A DNA stretch of 64,000 nucleotides from Clostridia bacterium (GTDB lineage Bacteria; Bacillota; Clostridia; Oscillospirales; Acutalibacteraceae). The stretch's first letter is position 1. Each line of letters begins with the position of its first letter. The stretch lies in the NCBI GenBank assembly GCA_017407755.1, contig JAFQVY010000001.1:1-64000 (forward strand), written 5' to 3'. Shown here piece after piece: positions 1 to 8,012 of the stretch. The translations under genes and the position numbers were made by a program. Below the pieces are notes generated by a model. It worked only from the letters and a program-made list of their open reading frames with translations. It had not been told where the DNA came from and did no database searches.

Positions 1-10
1 AAATTGGAAT

Positions 11-664
11 TTATTTAACTTCCAAACCGATAATAGCACGATGCATAAGCACAAGCCCTGTACTGAACAAAGCACCGCCGATAATATCGGTAAACCAATG
101 TACACCCGAAACAAGTCTTCCAATTACCATAAATACGATAAAAGCAGTAATTGAATAAGTGACACATCGTTTGAGAACATCGTTTTTGATGCGGGTATTA
201 AACTGCATTATTGCAGTCGGCATGACACACATCACAAGCATTGTCGTTGATGATGGATAAGATGCTTCCAAAATCCCATTAATCAACACGGGTCTGTAAT
301 TTATGACAAGCACCTCAAAGAGAACGTATGCCGCCAAAACAACGATATAGAATCCGCCAAGAACAAGGATACTATAATCAACTTTCAAGAGGTGTTTTCT
401 CTTAATCCATTGAATAAGTCCGAGAGTACCGAATCCCATTACAAACATAATAGGTACCAGACCCAGCCAATCTGTGATGGTGTACAGGGACATATGCACA
501 CCAGTGAGGTTATGAACGAACTGGTTAATCGTTGCAAATCCAACAGATGACTCTTGTGGTCCGATTGCTTGCACATCAACAAAACGAATTGCTACCGTCC
601 ACATCACAAATGCAATAAGCATACATATTGCAATGCAGAAGTTTTTCTGGTTTTTCTTTTTCAT
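11..664 (-). CDS. PAP2-family membrane phosphatase
   Basis: This is a polytopic membrane protein of 217 residues with about six hydrophobic segments. It carries the phosphatase motifs of the PAP2 superfamily: SYPSSTT at residues 135-141 and GRLVSGVHWFTDIIGG at residues 182-197, the latter holding the His and Asp of the third motif. Family members remove phosphate from lipid phosphates such as undecaprenyl pyrophosphate or phosphatidic acid on the outer face of the membrane; the substrate here cannot be told. An AAGGAAGG ribosome binding site precedes the ATG. The gene follows the XRE regulator on the same strand by about 100 bases, so the regulator may co-transcribe or control it. The family call is firm and the substrate unknown. 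Confidence 0.85.
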   Translation of the reverse strand: MKKKNQKNFCIAICMLIAFVMWTVAIRFVDVQAIGPQESSVGFATINQFVHNLTGVHMSLYTITDWLGLVPIMFVMGFGTLGLIQWIKRKHLLKVDYSILVLGGFYIVVLAAYVLFEVLVINYRPVLINGILEASYPSSTTMLVMCVMPTAIMQFNTRIKNDVLKRCVTYSITAFIVFMVIGRLVSGVHWFTDIIGGALFSTGLVLMHRAIIGLEVK

Positions 665-771
665 TTTTGTTCAACCTTCCTTTTAGTATTTGGCTCTTGC
701 CTAAACACATTTGAAGAGAAGGTATGAACGACCGCAAGAAACGAGGTGTCACAAAGGTGATACGCTTCGTA

Positions 772-1377
772 TCATTGCCATTTTACGAGCATTAACACCT
801 TTATTACCAAGAAGATGAACAGAAATGCTGCTGCATACGGTTGCGAACTAATGATAAAAAGAAGTGCGCCAACCGCATTTACTACTAACGATATTTTACT
901 TTTATTCTTCACCCAAAATGCTTGATGGCAATTTTGCAGAGCAAGGGTTAAAATTCCAGATACTATAATTCCAGTTACAACAACTAAATATGCTGTCCTC
1001 AAATATGGTGCAATTTCGGTAAGGAATAAAAGAGACACTTCCTGTATAATCGTATCTGCTTTCTGCCCAAAGAAAGGCAGAAAAAAGAACATTGCAATAC
1101 TGCAATCAAGTAATCCAAATACCAAGTCGCGAAAATGTTTTTCCCTTTGCTTGGTATCTTCTTCTGCTATGGTCAGCAATTCATCACCAGACAGAAGTTC
1201 ATCAATTGTTACTCCGAAAAACTTTGCAATTGCTTTCAAAGAATCTATATTAGGGTACCCTCTGGCAGACTCCCATTTTGAAATTGCAGTTCGGGATACA
1301 TAAAGCGACTCTGCAAGTTCTTCTTGGGTAATCCCTTTTTGTTTTCGTAGTTCCTGTAATTTTTCATTAAAATCCAT
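772..1377 (-). CDS. XRE-family regulator with membrane C-terminus
   Basis: The first 65 residues form a Cro/C1-type helix-turn-helix (ITQEELAESLYVSRTAISKWE). The rest holds about four hydrophobic segments, so this is probably a membrane-tethered DNA-binding protein. Such architecture is common in Firmicutes and is usually linked to local regulation of membrane or envelope genes. I place the start at the ATG giving MDFNEK, where homologous helix-turn-helix proteins begin; an ATG three codons upstream (1386) is also possible. A 6-bp inverted repeat flanks the -10 box of its promoter, which suggests autorepression. The PAP2 phosphatase gene lies downstream and may be a target. Confidence 0.85.
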   Translation of the reverse strand: MDFNEKLQELRKQKGITQEELAESLYVSRTAISKWESARGYPNIDSLKAIAKFFGVTIDELLSGDELLTIAEEDTKQREKHFRDLVFGLLDCSIAMFFFLPFFGQKADTIIQEVSLLFLTEIAPYLRTAYLVVVTGIIVSGILTLALQNCHQAFWVKNKSKISLVVNAVGALLFIISSQPYAAAFLFIFLVIKVLMLVKWQ

Positions 1378-1413
1378 AATAAACACTCTGTTTCAAATTC
1401 TTATTTATCGGTT

Positions 1414-1433
1414 AGTTGTATTATAGCACAACT
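1414..1433 (-). promoter_or_regulatory. Promoter -10 box inside an inverted repeat (putative autoregulatory operator)
   Basis: On the minus strand AGTTGT and ACAACT form a perfect 6-bp inverted repeat that exactly encloses GCTATAAT, whose TATAAT (1420-1425) is a consensus -10 box. The -35 box is poor. The site lies 37-56 bases upstream of the XRE gene, where a self-repressing regulator would bind. The operator role is inferred. Confidence 0.45.
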
Positions 1434-1458
1434 TGACTAACAAAGAAAGAGAATATTA

Positions 1459-1496
1459 AAAACACCCACAGTTTTTTAAAAAACTACGGGTGTTTT
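1459..1496 (-). terminator. Intrinsic terminator of the surface protein gene
   Basis: A long hairpin with arms AAAACACCC and GGGTGTTTT encloses a second self-complementary block of six T and six A. On the minus strand it is followed by a T-rich tail. It sits about 55 bases after the stop of the sortase-anchored protein. Confidence 0.8.
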
Positions 1497-1551
1497 CATA
1501 TCTTGTTGTACTGTCCTTTAGGGTACGACTCTTAACGAGCGGTTTTTGTTT

Positions 1552-4236
1552 TTAGGCTTTACGTTTTTTGATATAAACACAAGCCGCAGAAGCAAGAACT
1601 GCAATCATTGCAAAATAAATCAATGCATTACTGTCACCTGTTTTTGGAACATCAGGCTTTAAAAGAGTAGTTTCCACTGCTTCTATGGTAATAGGAGCTT
1701 CAGTAGGCTTTGCAGTTGTAGGTGCTGCTGTAGTTGTGGGAGGCTCTGTAGGCTCAGCGGTTGTGGGTGCTGCTGTAGTTGTAGGAGGCTCTGTAGGCTC
1801 AGCGGTTGTGGGTACTGCTGTAGTTGTGGGAGGCTCTGTAGGCTCAGCGGTTGTGGGTACTGCTGTAGTTGTGGGAGGCTCTGTAGGCTCAGCGGTTGTG
1901 GGTGCCGCTGTAGTTGTGGGAGGCTCTGTAGGCTCAGCGGTTGTGGGTACCGCTGTAGTTGTGGGAGGCTCTGTAGGCTCTGCAGTTGTTGGAGCCTGAG
2001 TTGTAGCAGGTGCTACGGTAGTTGTGGGCACAACTGTTGTAGGAGCGGCAGTGGTTGTGGGAATCTCATTTGCAACGTTTAAGAATTTATACTTAACACT
2101 TGCCCGACCGTCAGTTACACTGCCTGCAACAGTCTCATTAAGCTTTACCGCTTGGCTTTGCTCGTCATTCATATTCTGTGAATAAAGCACTGACAAAGTA
2201 TAGCCCTCGGCATCCATTTCAGAAATCACATAACCGATATTGGCAGGAATGTTTCCAAATTCAACACTTTCACCGTCTTTAAGAGTAAAGGTATAGGTAT
2301 CGCCGTTTACATTATCCAAATCAACATTAGTAATATTTTCCCAGATTGACTGAGCGTAACCCTCGATGTCTTCGCCGTTTATGGTTGTAAGTTTGAAGTT
2401 ATATGTAAACTCGTCATCAAGGAAGGTTTCCTTCTGCTCCTCAGTAAGAGCAGAGTAGTCAACCTCTTTTTCAACACCAACAGATGTGTACACAGGAAGA
2501 TTGAAGCGGATATATGCATTTGCATTAAACATACCGCGTTCAACGAAGTAGATTGTCATTGTGTGAGGCTCTGTGGGGTCGTAGGTATTGTTGTTTGCAA
2601 TAAAATCAGCAAGAATACCGTTGCTTGAAGTTACCTCAGAATTAAGGCTTGCTTTGAGCCTTACGTTAAGAGGGTCGCCTGTTGCTTCCCTTGCATCAAT
2701 ATCTGTAACGGCACCTGTTGTTACAATTGCCTGACCTGTAGAAAAGTCAATCTTGCCCTTTGCCATTTTATGAGCACCGCCCATATCAAGCACGAGCTCG
2801 CCGTCGATATATACAAGAAGGTCGTCATCACCCATAAACTCAAAGGTTGTAGCTACTTCGTTGCCGTCTTTGTCAAGAACCTTGCCGTTAGAGGAAAGTG
2901 TAAATGGAATGTCGTATCTTACAGCGTAGCCATATTTAAGGTCACGTTTTGATGCATAGTTATAGCTACCTGCTGAGCTTGAGTCGGGGTCAGTTGCATT
3001 GTTTGGGAAGAAACCGTCGCCCATATCGTTATCATAAGCCCATTCAGGCTGAATAGCAGAAAGCTCTTCAAAGTTCCAGTCTCTTACGCCTGTGCTTCGG
3101 GTTGCCCAATCACTGCCGTTAAAATACACGTTGTTCTGACCTGTGGTAACGCCCGCAGGGTTGCCGTTTTCATCTTTGGTGTTATTATTAACGTCGTGTT
3201 GGTATGAACGGGTTGAGAACTGATAATAAGTAACGCCTGAGTTGTCGATAACATCAAATGGGAAGTTAAGGTTTTCATAAACCTCGCCCATTTTTACGTC
3301 TCTGCCCTTAGCAGTAAGCTGGTTATAAATATTTGATGTAGCAGGGTCGTTTTTGTCGATAACTACCCAGAAAGACTTATTGGCGGCATCGGCATTCATA
3401 GGAACAGATATAGTATTGCCGGCAGGAGTCATAATGTTGACAGACATAGAATCGGGCATACCCTCCCAGCTTTCGAACTTGAAGTTAATGCCAATCTGGT
3501 CGTCGTTTACACCTGAATAAAGATTATCGGCAAGCACGTTGCAGTCAGAATTACGCTCTGCAAAATAGTAGTTTGTGCCGGGCTCGATTACCTCGAAAAG
3601 GCGGAAGGTGTTTTCTCCATTTGAGTCACCGTCTGTATAAGGCATGGTCATATAGTTATTTCCATAGTTAAAGGAAAAGTTTACAACCATCGCCTGCTGC
3701 GAAACGCTTTTAGTAAGCCACTCTTTGTCAAAATAAGGAACCTTTACGCTACCGTTTGAGCTGTTCTGAGCAGGGATACCGTCAACAAGATGATTTGCGA
3801 AAATACCCTGTGCAACTGCATTTGCATTACTGCGGTTAGCAAGGTTTGCAGTCCATTTGAAGTTGTAAAGCTCCGAAGGAAGCTGAGTGTAATCAAAAAC
3901 TGTGTTTACGTCCTGCTTGTAAAAATTGCCGAAATAAACGGGAGTATCCACACCGTTTGCTTCGTAATAGTCAGAAGCATAATTATTGAGCGTATGATAA
4001 GGCTCATTGGTATAAGACTGGGCAACACCCTGTAAAATATTTGAACCAACAATTTCTGAATCATAATAATAATCGTAAAGTGTTGAGTTAAAGGTTTTCA
4101 CGCCTACAACTGTGTCGCCTGTGCGGGCATTTGCATTCTGTACAGATACAGTAAGGACTACTGTAAACACAGACAAAAGAATAAGCACAGACATAAACGC
4201 CGAAAGCGCTCTTTTGGGGTAGGATTTTGTTTTCAT
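1552..4236 (-). CDS. Sortase-anchored fibro-slime domain surface protein
   Basis: An 894-residue exported adhesin-like protein. I start it at MKTKSYPK because AAAGGAGG lies just upstream; a longer reading adds 20 residues without a ribosome binding site. The order is: signal peptide (about residues 1-38), a long beta-rich region with a fibro-slime-type core (MGDDDLLVYIDGELVLDMGG, then FVERGMFNANAYIRF), a pilin- or Cna-B-like beta domain (region of EGYTLSVLYSQN), and a Thr/Pro/Glu-rich stalk with six copies of a 15-residue TEPP repeat. The end is a cell-wall sorting signal: VPKTG, a hydrophobic helix and KKRKA. VPKTG is a variant of LPXTG, so a sortase should link it to peptidoglycan. It has its own promoter and terminator. 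No sortase gene is in the window. The ligand is unknown. Confidence 0.85.
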   Translation of the reverse strand: MKTKSYPKRALSAFMSVLILLSVFTVVLTVSVQNANARTGDTVVGVKTFNSTLYDYYYDSEIVGSNILQGVAQSYTNEPYHTLNNYASDYYEANGVDTPVYFGNFYKQDVNTVFDYTQLPSELYNFKWTANLANRSNANAVAQGIFANHLVDGIPAQNSSNGSVKVPYFDKEWLTKSVSQQAMVVNFSFNYGNNYMTMPYTDGDSNGENTFRLFEVIEPGTNYYFAERNSDCNVLADNLYSGVNDDQIGINFKFESWEGMPDSMSVNIMTPAGNTISVPMNADAANKSFWVVIDKNDPATSNIYNQLTAKGRDVKMGEVYENLNFPFDVIDNSGVTYYQFSTRSYQHDVNNNTKDENGNPAGVTTGQNNVYFNGSDWATRSTGVRDWNFEELSAIQPEWAYDNDMGDGFFPNNATDPDSSSAGSYNYASKRDLKYGYAVRYDIPFTLSSNGKVLDKDGNEVATTFEFMGDDDLLVYIDGELVLDMGGAHKMAKGKIDFSTGQAIVTTGAVTDIDAREATGDPLNVRLKASLNSEVTSSNGILADFIANNNTYDPTEPHTMTIYFVERGMFNANAYIRFNLPVYTSVGVEKEVDYSALTEEQKETFLDDEFTYNFKLTTINGEDIEGYAQSIWENITNVDLDNVNGDTYTFTLKDGESVEFGNIPANIGYVISEMDAEGYTLSVLYSQNMNDEQSQAVKLNETVAGSVTDGRASVKYKFLNVANEIPTTTAAPTTVVPTTTVAPATTQAPTTAEPTEPPTTTAVPTTAEPTEPPTTTAAPTTAEPTEPPTTTAVPTTAEPTEPPTTTAVPTTAEPTEPPTTTAAPTTAEPTEPPTTTAAPTTAKPTEAPITIEAVETTLLKPDVPKTGDSNALIYFAMIAVLASAACVYIKKRKA
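1700..2060 (-). repeat. 45-bp minisatellite encoding the TEPP stalk
   Basis: Near-identical 45-bp units start at about 1741, 1786, 1831, 1876, 1921 and 1966, with degenerate copies on both sides. Each encodes 15 residues of the type TTTAAPTTAEPTEPP. The period is a multiple of three, so gain or loss of units keeps the frame. Confidence 0.9.
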
Positions 4237-4319
4237 ATTAATTCCTCCTTTATATTTTACAACTTGCAAACGATAATCTTGCAAGAATATATACAAATGC
4301 TATATTAGACTTTAACAAA

Positions 4320-4348
4320 ATTATAGTGGCAAATATTGTTATTGTCAA
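4320..4348 (-). promoter_or_regulatory. SigmaA promoter of the surface protein gene
   Basis: TTGACA (4343-4348), 17-base spacer, TATAAT (4320-4325) on the minus strand, both boxes perfect consensus. It gives a leader of about 75 bases that includes a CTTGCAA/TTTGCAAG inverted repeat before the ribosome binding site. Confidence 0.8.
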
Positions 4349-4439
4349 TATAAAAGATAATTTTTCGCCATCAAAAAGCTAAGTTTAATTTATTTTTTGT
4401 GCACTTATATCAAATATCATACATATACACAAAAAATAG

Positions 4440-4463
4440 CCCTGCTTTAAAAATAAAGCAGGG
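4440..4463 (-). terminator. Intrinsic terminator of the sigma-like module
   Basis: Stem CCCTGCTTTA/TAAAGCAGGG with a short loop. On the minus strand it is followed by CTATTTTTTG. It lies 25 bases after the stop of the sigma-like gene; a T stretch on the other side could let it work in both directions. Confidence 0.75.
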
Positions 4464-4487
4464 TTTTGTAAAATTTGCAATTTTTAG

Positions 4488-4778
4488 TTAGTAATAATTC
4501 GTAATGTGCTTAATTTTGTCTTTTGCACGCCTTATCTGCCGAGTAACTGTTGACGGGTGCACACCTCTTTCTTTGGCAATGTCTTTCATTTTTACACCCC
4601 TGACGTAATAGTCGGTAAGTGCCTTGAGCTCAATAGGTGTAAGTTCTTTTGCCATTGCTCTGTAAACAATGTCAAGCTTTCTTCTGAGTTCGGCAGCGTT
4701 TGTACCTGAGCCGCGGTATTTATCAAAAACCAGAGCATCAAACACAAAGCTGTCGCAATTAACACATTTACGCGGCAA
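4488..4778 (-). CDS. Small sigma-70 region 4-like DNA-binding protein
   Basis: A 96-residue protein beginning LPRKCVNCDS. I choose a TTG start at 4778 because GAGGAGG lies 8 bases upstream; an ATG further out would extend it by 17 residues but has no ribosome binding site and overlaps the upstream gene more. The C-terminal half (ELTPIELKALTDYYVRG, then KDIAKERGVHPSTVTRQIRR) is a helix-turn-helix of the sigma-70 region 4 type. No region 2 is present, so it should bind DNA but is not a complete sigma factor. The N-terminus carries a CVNC pair. Its start lies inside the last codons of the upstream 70-residue gene, so translation is probably coupled. Targets are unknown. Confidence 0.72.
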   Translation of the reverse strand: MPRKCVNCDSFVFDALVFDKYRGSGTNAAELRRKLDIVYRAMAKELTPIELKALTDYYVRGVKMKDIAKERGVHPSTVTRQIRRAKDKIKHITNYY

Positions 4779-4980
4779 CAGATACACCTCCTCGCAATGC
4801 CAAAAGCTTGTAGGCATACATACATTCACTGTACATTGTTCGCAAAGTTACAAGGTCTGCTCTTAAGGTTCGTGCCGCATCGCCCTTTGTGCTTTTAAGC
4901 TTAAGATTCAGTTTTTTCATATCCTCCTTTACTTTCTGAGCATTTTCAAAATACTCCTGAGACCACTTGATGTAATCCAT
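4768..4980 (-). CDS. Small helical protein paired with the sigma-like gene
   Basis: A 70-residue, charged, helix-forming protein (region EDMKKLNLKLKSTKGDAART looks coiled-coil) of no family I recognise. An AAGGAAGG site lies about 10 bases before the ATG. Its 3' end overlaps the TTG start of the sigma-like gene by 11 bases, giving a two-gene unit with one terminator. Similar pairs of a small coiled-coil protein and a region 4-like protein occur near mobile-element control genes, but no other mobile-element gene is present here. A partner or anti-regulator role is only a guess. Confidence 0.6.
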   Translation of the reverse strand: MDYIKWSQEYFENAQKVKEDMKKLNLKLKSTKGDAARTLRADLVTLRTMYSECMYAYKLLALRGGVSVAA

Positions 4981-5135
4981 ATACCATATACCTTCCTTTC
5001 GCTTGACTTCATCTTTAACAAATCGGGGCGTATTCGTTAAATTTAACAGTTTTTACCTGTAATTCTATTTTAGCAGTATTTTTTGGTAATTTCAATAGTT
5101 TTTCGAATATTTGTTCGATATTTACAAAAATAAAA

Positions 5136-5159
5136 ACTGCCTCACAAAAGTGAGACAGT
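5136..5159 (-). terminator. Intrinsic terminator after the exonuclease gene
   Basis: Stem ACTGTCTCAC/GTGAGGCAGT with one mismatch and a four-base loop, followed on the minus strand by TTTTATTTTTG. It starts 5 bases after the exonuclease stop. Confidence 0.8.
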
Positions 5160-5163
5160 ATTT

Positions 5164-6003
5164 TTACTTTGCCGAAATCATTTTCTTTGAAATAACAACG
5201 CCCTCATATTTCACCTTAGCCTGCAATCTGCCTTTGAAGCTTTCTTTACATTCAGGGCAAACAAAGTAGGCGTGCATAGCGTTGTTCTTTTTGCTCCATT
5301 TAGACTTTCGAACACATCTGACGTTACAATTCGGGCAATCGAAGAAAAGCTGTTGGCGGTCTAAGTGGGGATTATTTATATTAGTTATATATTTATTTTT
5401 AAATCTGAGCTTTTTGTAAAACTCCTCGTCGCAGGTTTCTATAAATTCCTCGAAATGCCTTCTGTTATAAAGTGCCTTTAAGCATTTTAAACTGAGCATT
5501 ACATCGTCAAGGGCGCGGTGGGTCTGGCTATCCCCTTCTACAAAGCCTAAGACCTGAGCACAAGAGGAAAGACCCAGCATACGGTTTGCTGAGCTTACAC
5601 CAAGCGAATACTCGCAGTATTTCTGCAAGTCGCAAAAAGAGCTTACAAAAGGAAGATTGCTCTCCATGAAATGAAGCTCGCAGTTATCGATAAGTGTATG
5701 CAAATCGGTGTTGCTCCAGGTAAGCAAGGTACCGTCACCTAAAAATTCAGCAAATTTATCCACCACATAAGGAAAAGTAAGCTCTGCATTTTTTATTTCT
5801 TCAAAGCTTATGTTAATAAGTTTCTGAACCTGAGGGTGAATTTCTTTTGCGACAGTAGGCTTTACAAGACAAGAAAAGGTATCAATCACCTTAAGGGCAT
5901 CGTCAAGTTTTACGGCACCGAACTCCACAATCTCGTTAACATATTTATTAAGTTCTTTGCAAAAAGCAGTATTCCACTCTAAGTCAAGGATTACCAAACT
6001 CAT
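5164..6003 (-). CDS. DEDDh 3'-5' exonuclease (DnaQ-like) with zinc ribbon
   Basis: A 279-residue cytosolic nuclease. The exonuclease fold covers about residues 1-180, with the metal-binding acidic residues D7 and E9 (ILDLEWN), a likely D100 (SNTDLHTL), and H162/D167 in HRALDDV, the DEDDh signature. The C-terminal part has two CxxC pairs (CPNC near 223 and CPEC near 249), which suggests a zinc ribbon for nucleic acid binding. This tail separates it from the DNA polymerase III epsilon subunit, so I do not name it dnaQ. Its ATG overlaps the stop of typA by four bases, so the two genes are co-translated. Substrate (RNA or DNA) is open. Confidence 0.85.
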   Translation of the reverse strand: MSLVILDLEWNTAFCKELNKYVNEIVEFGAVKLDDALKVIDTFSCLVKPTVAKEIHPQVQKLINISFEEIKNAELTFPYVVDKFAEFLGDGTLLTWSNTDLHTLIDNCELHFMESNLPFVSSFCDLQKYCEYSLGVSSANRMLGLSSCAQVLGFVEGDSQTHRALDDVMLSLKCLKALYNRRHFEEFIETCDEEFYKKLRFKNKYITNINNPHLDRQQLFFDCPNCNVRCVRKSKWSKKNNAMHAYFVCPECKESFKGRLQAKVKYEGVVISKKMISAK

Positions 6004-7826
6004 TTTTTAAACGCCTTTTTCATTCTAAGTTCTTTAGAAAGTATGGTTTTTCTCATTCTTATAGACTGAGGTGTTACCTCTACAAGCTCGTCGTCGGCAA
6101 TAAACTCTAAGCACTGCTCAAGAGAAAGTATTGTAGGAGGTACAAGCCTGAGGGCATCGTCAGAGCCTGAGGAACGGGTATTTGTCATGTGCTTTCTTTT
6201 GCAGACATTAACGGTAAGGTCCTCGGATTTAGGGCTTTCGCCGACAATCATACCCTCGTAAACCTCAACACCGGCACCGATAAAGAGTCTGCCTCTTTCC
6301 TGTGCCTGATAAAGTCCGTAGGTAACGCTTTCGCCTGATTCGTGGGCAATAAGCGAACCCTGATGACGGGTTACGATTTCGCCCTTATAAGGCTCGTAGC
6401 CGTCAAAAACAGAGTTCATAATACCGTTGCCGTTGGTATCTGTTAAAAATTCGGGACGGTATCCCATAAGGCCGCGGGAAGGGATTCTGAATTCAATATG
6501 TGTCATACCCGAATCGCGAGTGCCCATATTAATAAGCTCGCCTTTTCTGGAGCCTAACTTTTCCATAACAGGGCCCACGTAGGAGTCGGGCACTTCAATC
6601 ATAAGATACTCAATAGGCTCACACAAAACGCCGTCGATGGTTTTTGTAATAACCTTGGGGCGTGAAACCTGAAACTCATAGCCCTGACGCCGCATTGTTT
6701 CAATGAGAATAGAAAGGTGAAGCTCACCTCTGCCGGATACCTTAAATGTATCAGAGGAGTCGGTTTCAGCAACGCGAAGTGCTACGTTTGTTTCGATTTC
6801 CTTAAAAAGTCTGTCGCGAAGGTTACGGGAGGTTACAAACTTACCTTCTCTGCCCGCAAAGGGTGAGTTGTTAACGATAAAGTTCATAGAAACAGTAGGC
6901 TCGTCTATCTTTACAAAAGGCAAAGCCTCGGGTGCTTCAACGTCGCAGATAGTGTTACCGATGTTAATATCTGCGATACCGCTTACACAGACAATATCGC
7001 CTAAGGTAGCAGTTTCGGTTTCCACTCGCTTTAAGCCTTCAAACTGATAGAGCTTAGCTATTTTTACACGCTTATTTTCACCGTCTTCACCGCAAAGAAG
7101 TGCCTGCTGACCTGCTTTTACAGAACCACGCTCAACTCTGCCGATACCGATTCTGCCGATATACTCGTCGTAGTCGATATTTGAAAGAAGAATCTGCAAA
7201 GGGGCATCTTTTTCACCCTCGGGAGCAGGAATTTCTTCAACTATTTTCTTAAAGAGGGGCGACATATCCTTGCCCTCTTCATAGGGGTCAAGCATAGCAA
7301 AACCATCTTTGCCCGAAGCATAAACCACAGGGAATTCAAGCTGGTCGTCATCTGCACCGAGCTCTATGAAAAGGTCTAAAACCTCGTCGATAACTTCCTC
7401 GGGACGGGCTCCGTCACGGTCGATTTTATTAACAACTACAAGAACCTTTTTCTTTAAACCTAAGGCTTTCTTTAAAACAAAGCGGGTCTGGGGCATACAG
7501 CCTTCGAAGGCGTCAACCAAAAGCAAAACGCCGTCTACCATCATAAGTATACGCTCAACCTCACCGCCAAAGTCAGCATGACCCGGAGTATCTACAATAT
7601 TTATCTTGATGTCTTCATACATAACTGCTGTGTTTTTTGAAAGAATTGTAATGCCTCTTTCTCTTTCTAAGTCGTTTGAGTCCATTACTCTTTCAGCCAC
7701 CGCCTCGTTGGCTCTGAAAATACCGCTCTGGCGAAGAAGTGAGTCAACAAGAGTGGTTTTGCCGTGGTCAACGTGGGCAATAATAGCAACGTTACGCAAA
7801 TTTTCGTTTTTAGACACAAAAATCAT
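6000..7826 (-). CDS. typA: Ribosome-associated GTPase TypA/BipA
   Basis: A translational GTPase of 608 residues, the usual length for TypA/BipA. The G domain has the P-loop AHVDHGKTT near residue 20, the switch region RERGITILSKNTA, DTPGHADFGGEVER and the NKID specificity motif. It is followed by the beta-barrel, two alpha/beta domains and the C-terminal domain with GLMGYRPEFLTDTNGNG. TypA binds the 70S ribosome and helps large-subunit assembly and growth under stress. The ribosome binding site is weak (AGAAAG); a GTG three codons downstream is an alternative start. The exonuclease gene follows with a 4-base overlap. Confidence 0.95.
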   Translation of the reverse strand: MIFVSKNENLRNVAIIAHVDHGKTTLVDSLLRQSGIFRANEAVAERVMDSNDLERERGITILSKNTAVMYEDIKINIVDTPGHADFGGEVERILMMVDGVLLLVDAFEGCMPQTRFVLKKALGLKKKVLVVVNKIDRDGARPEEVIDEVLDLFIELGADDDQLEFPVVYASGKDGFAMLDPYEEGKDMSPLFKKIVEEIPAPEGEKDAPLQILLSNIDYDEYIGRIGIGRVERGSVKAGQQALLCGEDGENKRVKIAKLYQFEGLKRVETETATLGDIVCVSGIADINIGNTICDVEAPEALPFVKIDEPTVSMNFIVNNSPFAGREGKFVTSRNLRDRLFKEIETNVALRVAETDSSDTFKVSGRGELHLSILIETMRRQGYEFQVSRPKVITKTIDGVLCEPIEYLMIEVPDSYVGPVMEKLGSRKGELINMGTRDSGMTHIEFRIPSRGLMGYRPEFLTDTNGNGIMNSVFDGYEPYKGEIVTRHQGSLIAHESGESVTYGLYQAQERGRLFIGAGVEVYEGMIVGESPKSEDLTVNVCKRKHMTNTRSSGSDDALRLVPPTILSLEQCLEFIADDELVEVTPQSIRMRKTILSKELRMKKAFKK

Positions 7827-7947
7827 TCTTTCTACATAAAATTACTAAAATATTTTATCACAAAGCCCTTTTAATTACTATGGTCAATATATATGAAATT
7901 AAAAGCTTTATAGCAAAACTTATTATATTACTATGTGATTTTTTCAC

Positions 7948-7976
7948 TTTACAATATAGGTATTTTAATATATAAT
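7948..7976 (+). promoter_or_regulatory. Promoter of the acn-icd-rex operon, with a Rex-like site
   Basis: TTTACA (7948-7953), 17-base spacer, TATAAT (7971-7976). Just downstream, at 7981-7998, TAGTTAA-AATA-TTTAAAG matches 10 of 14 fixed positions of the Rex operator TTGTTAA-N4-TTAACAA. The third gene of the operon is rex, so autoregulation by NADH/NAD+ ratio is plausible. The promoter is well supported and the operator is weak. Confidence 0.6.
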
Positions 7977-8012
7977 ATATTAGTTAAAATATTTAAAGGA
8001 GGTATCTTAAAG

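Noticed and set aside
1685..1999. Plus-strand open frame with repeated Val/Gly/Ser units
   Set aside because: It is the antisense of the 45-bp repeat stalk of the sortase-anchored protein and has no ribosome binding site.
1700..2060. Tandem repeats as a possible CRISPR array
   Set aside because: The units are directly adjacent without unique spacers and encode an in-frame protein stalk.
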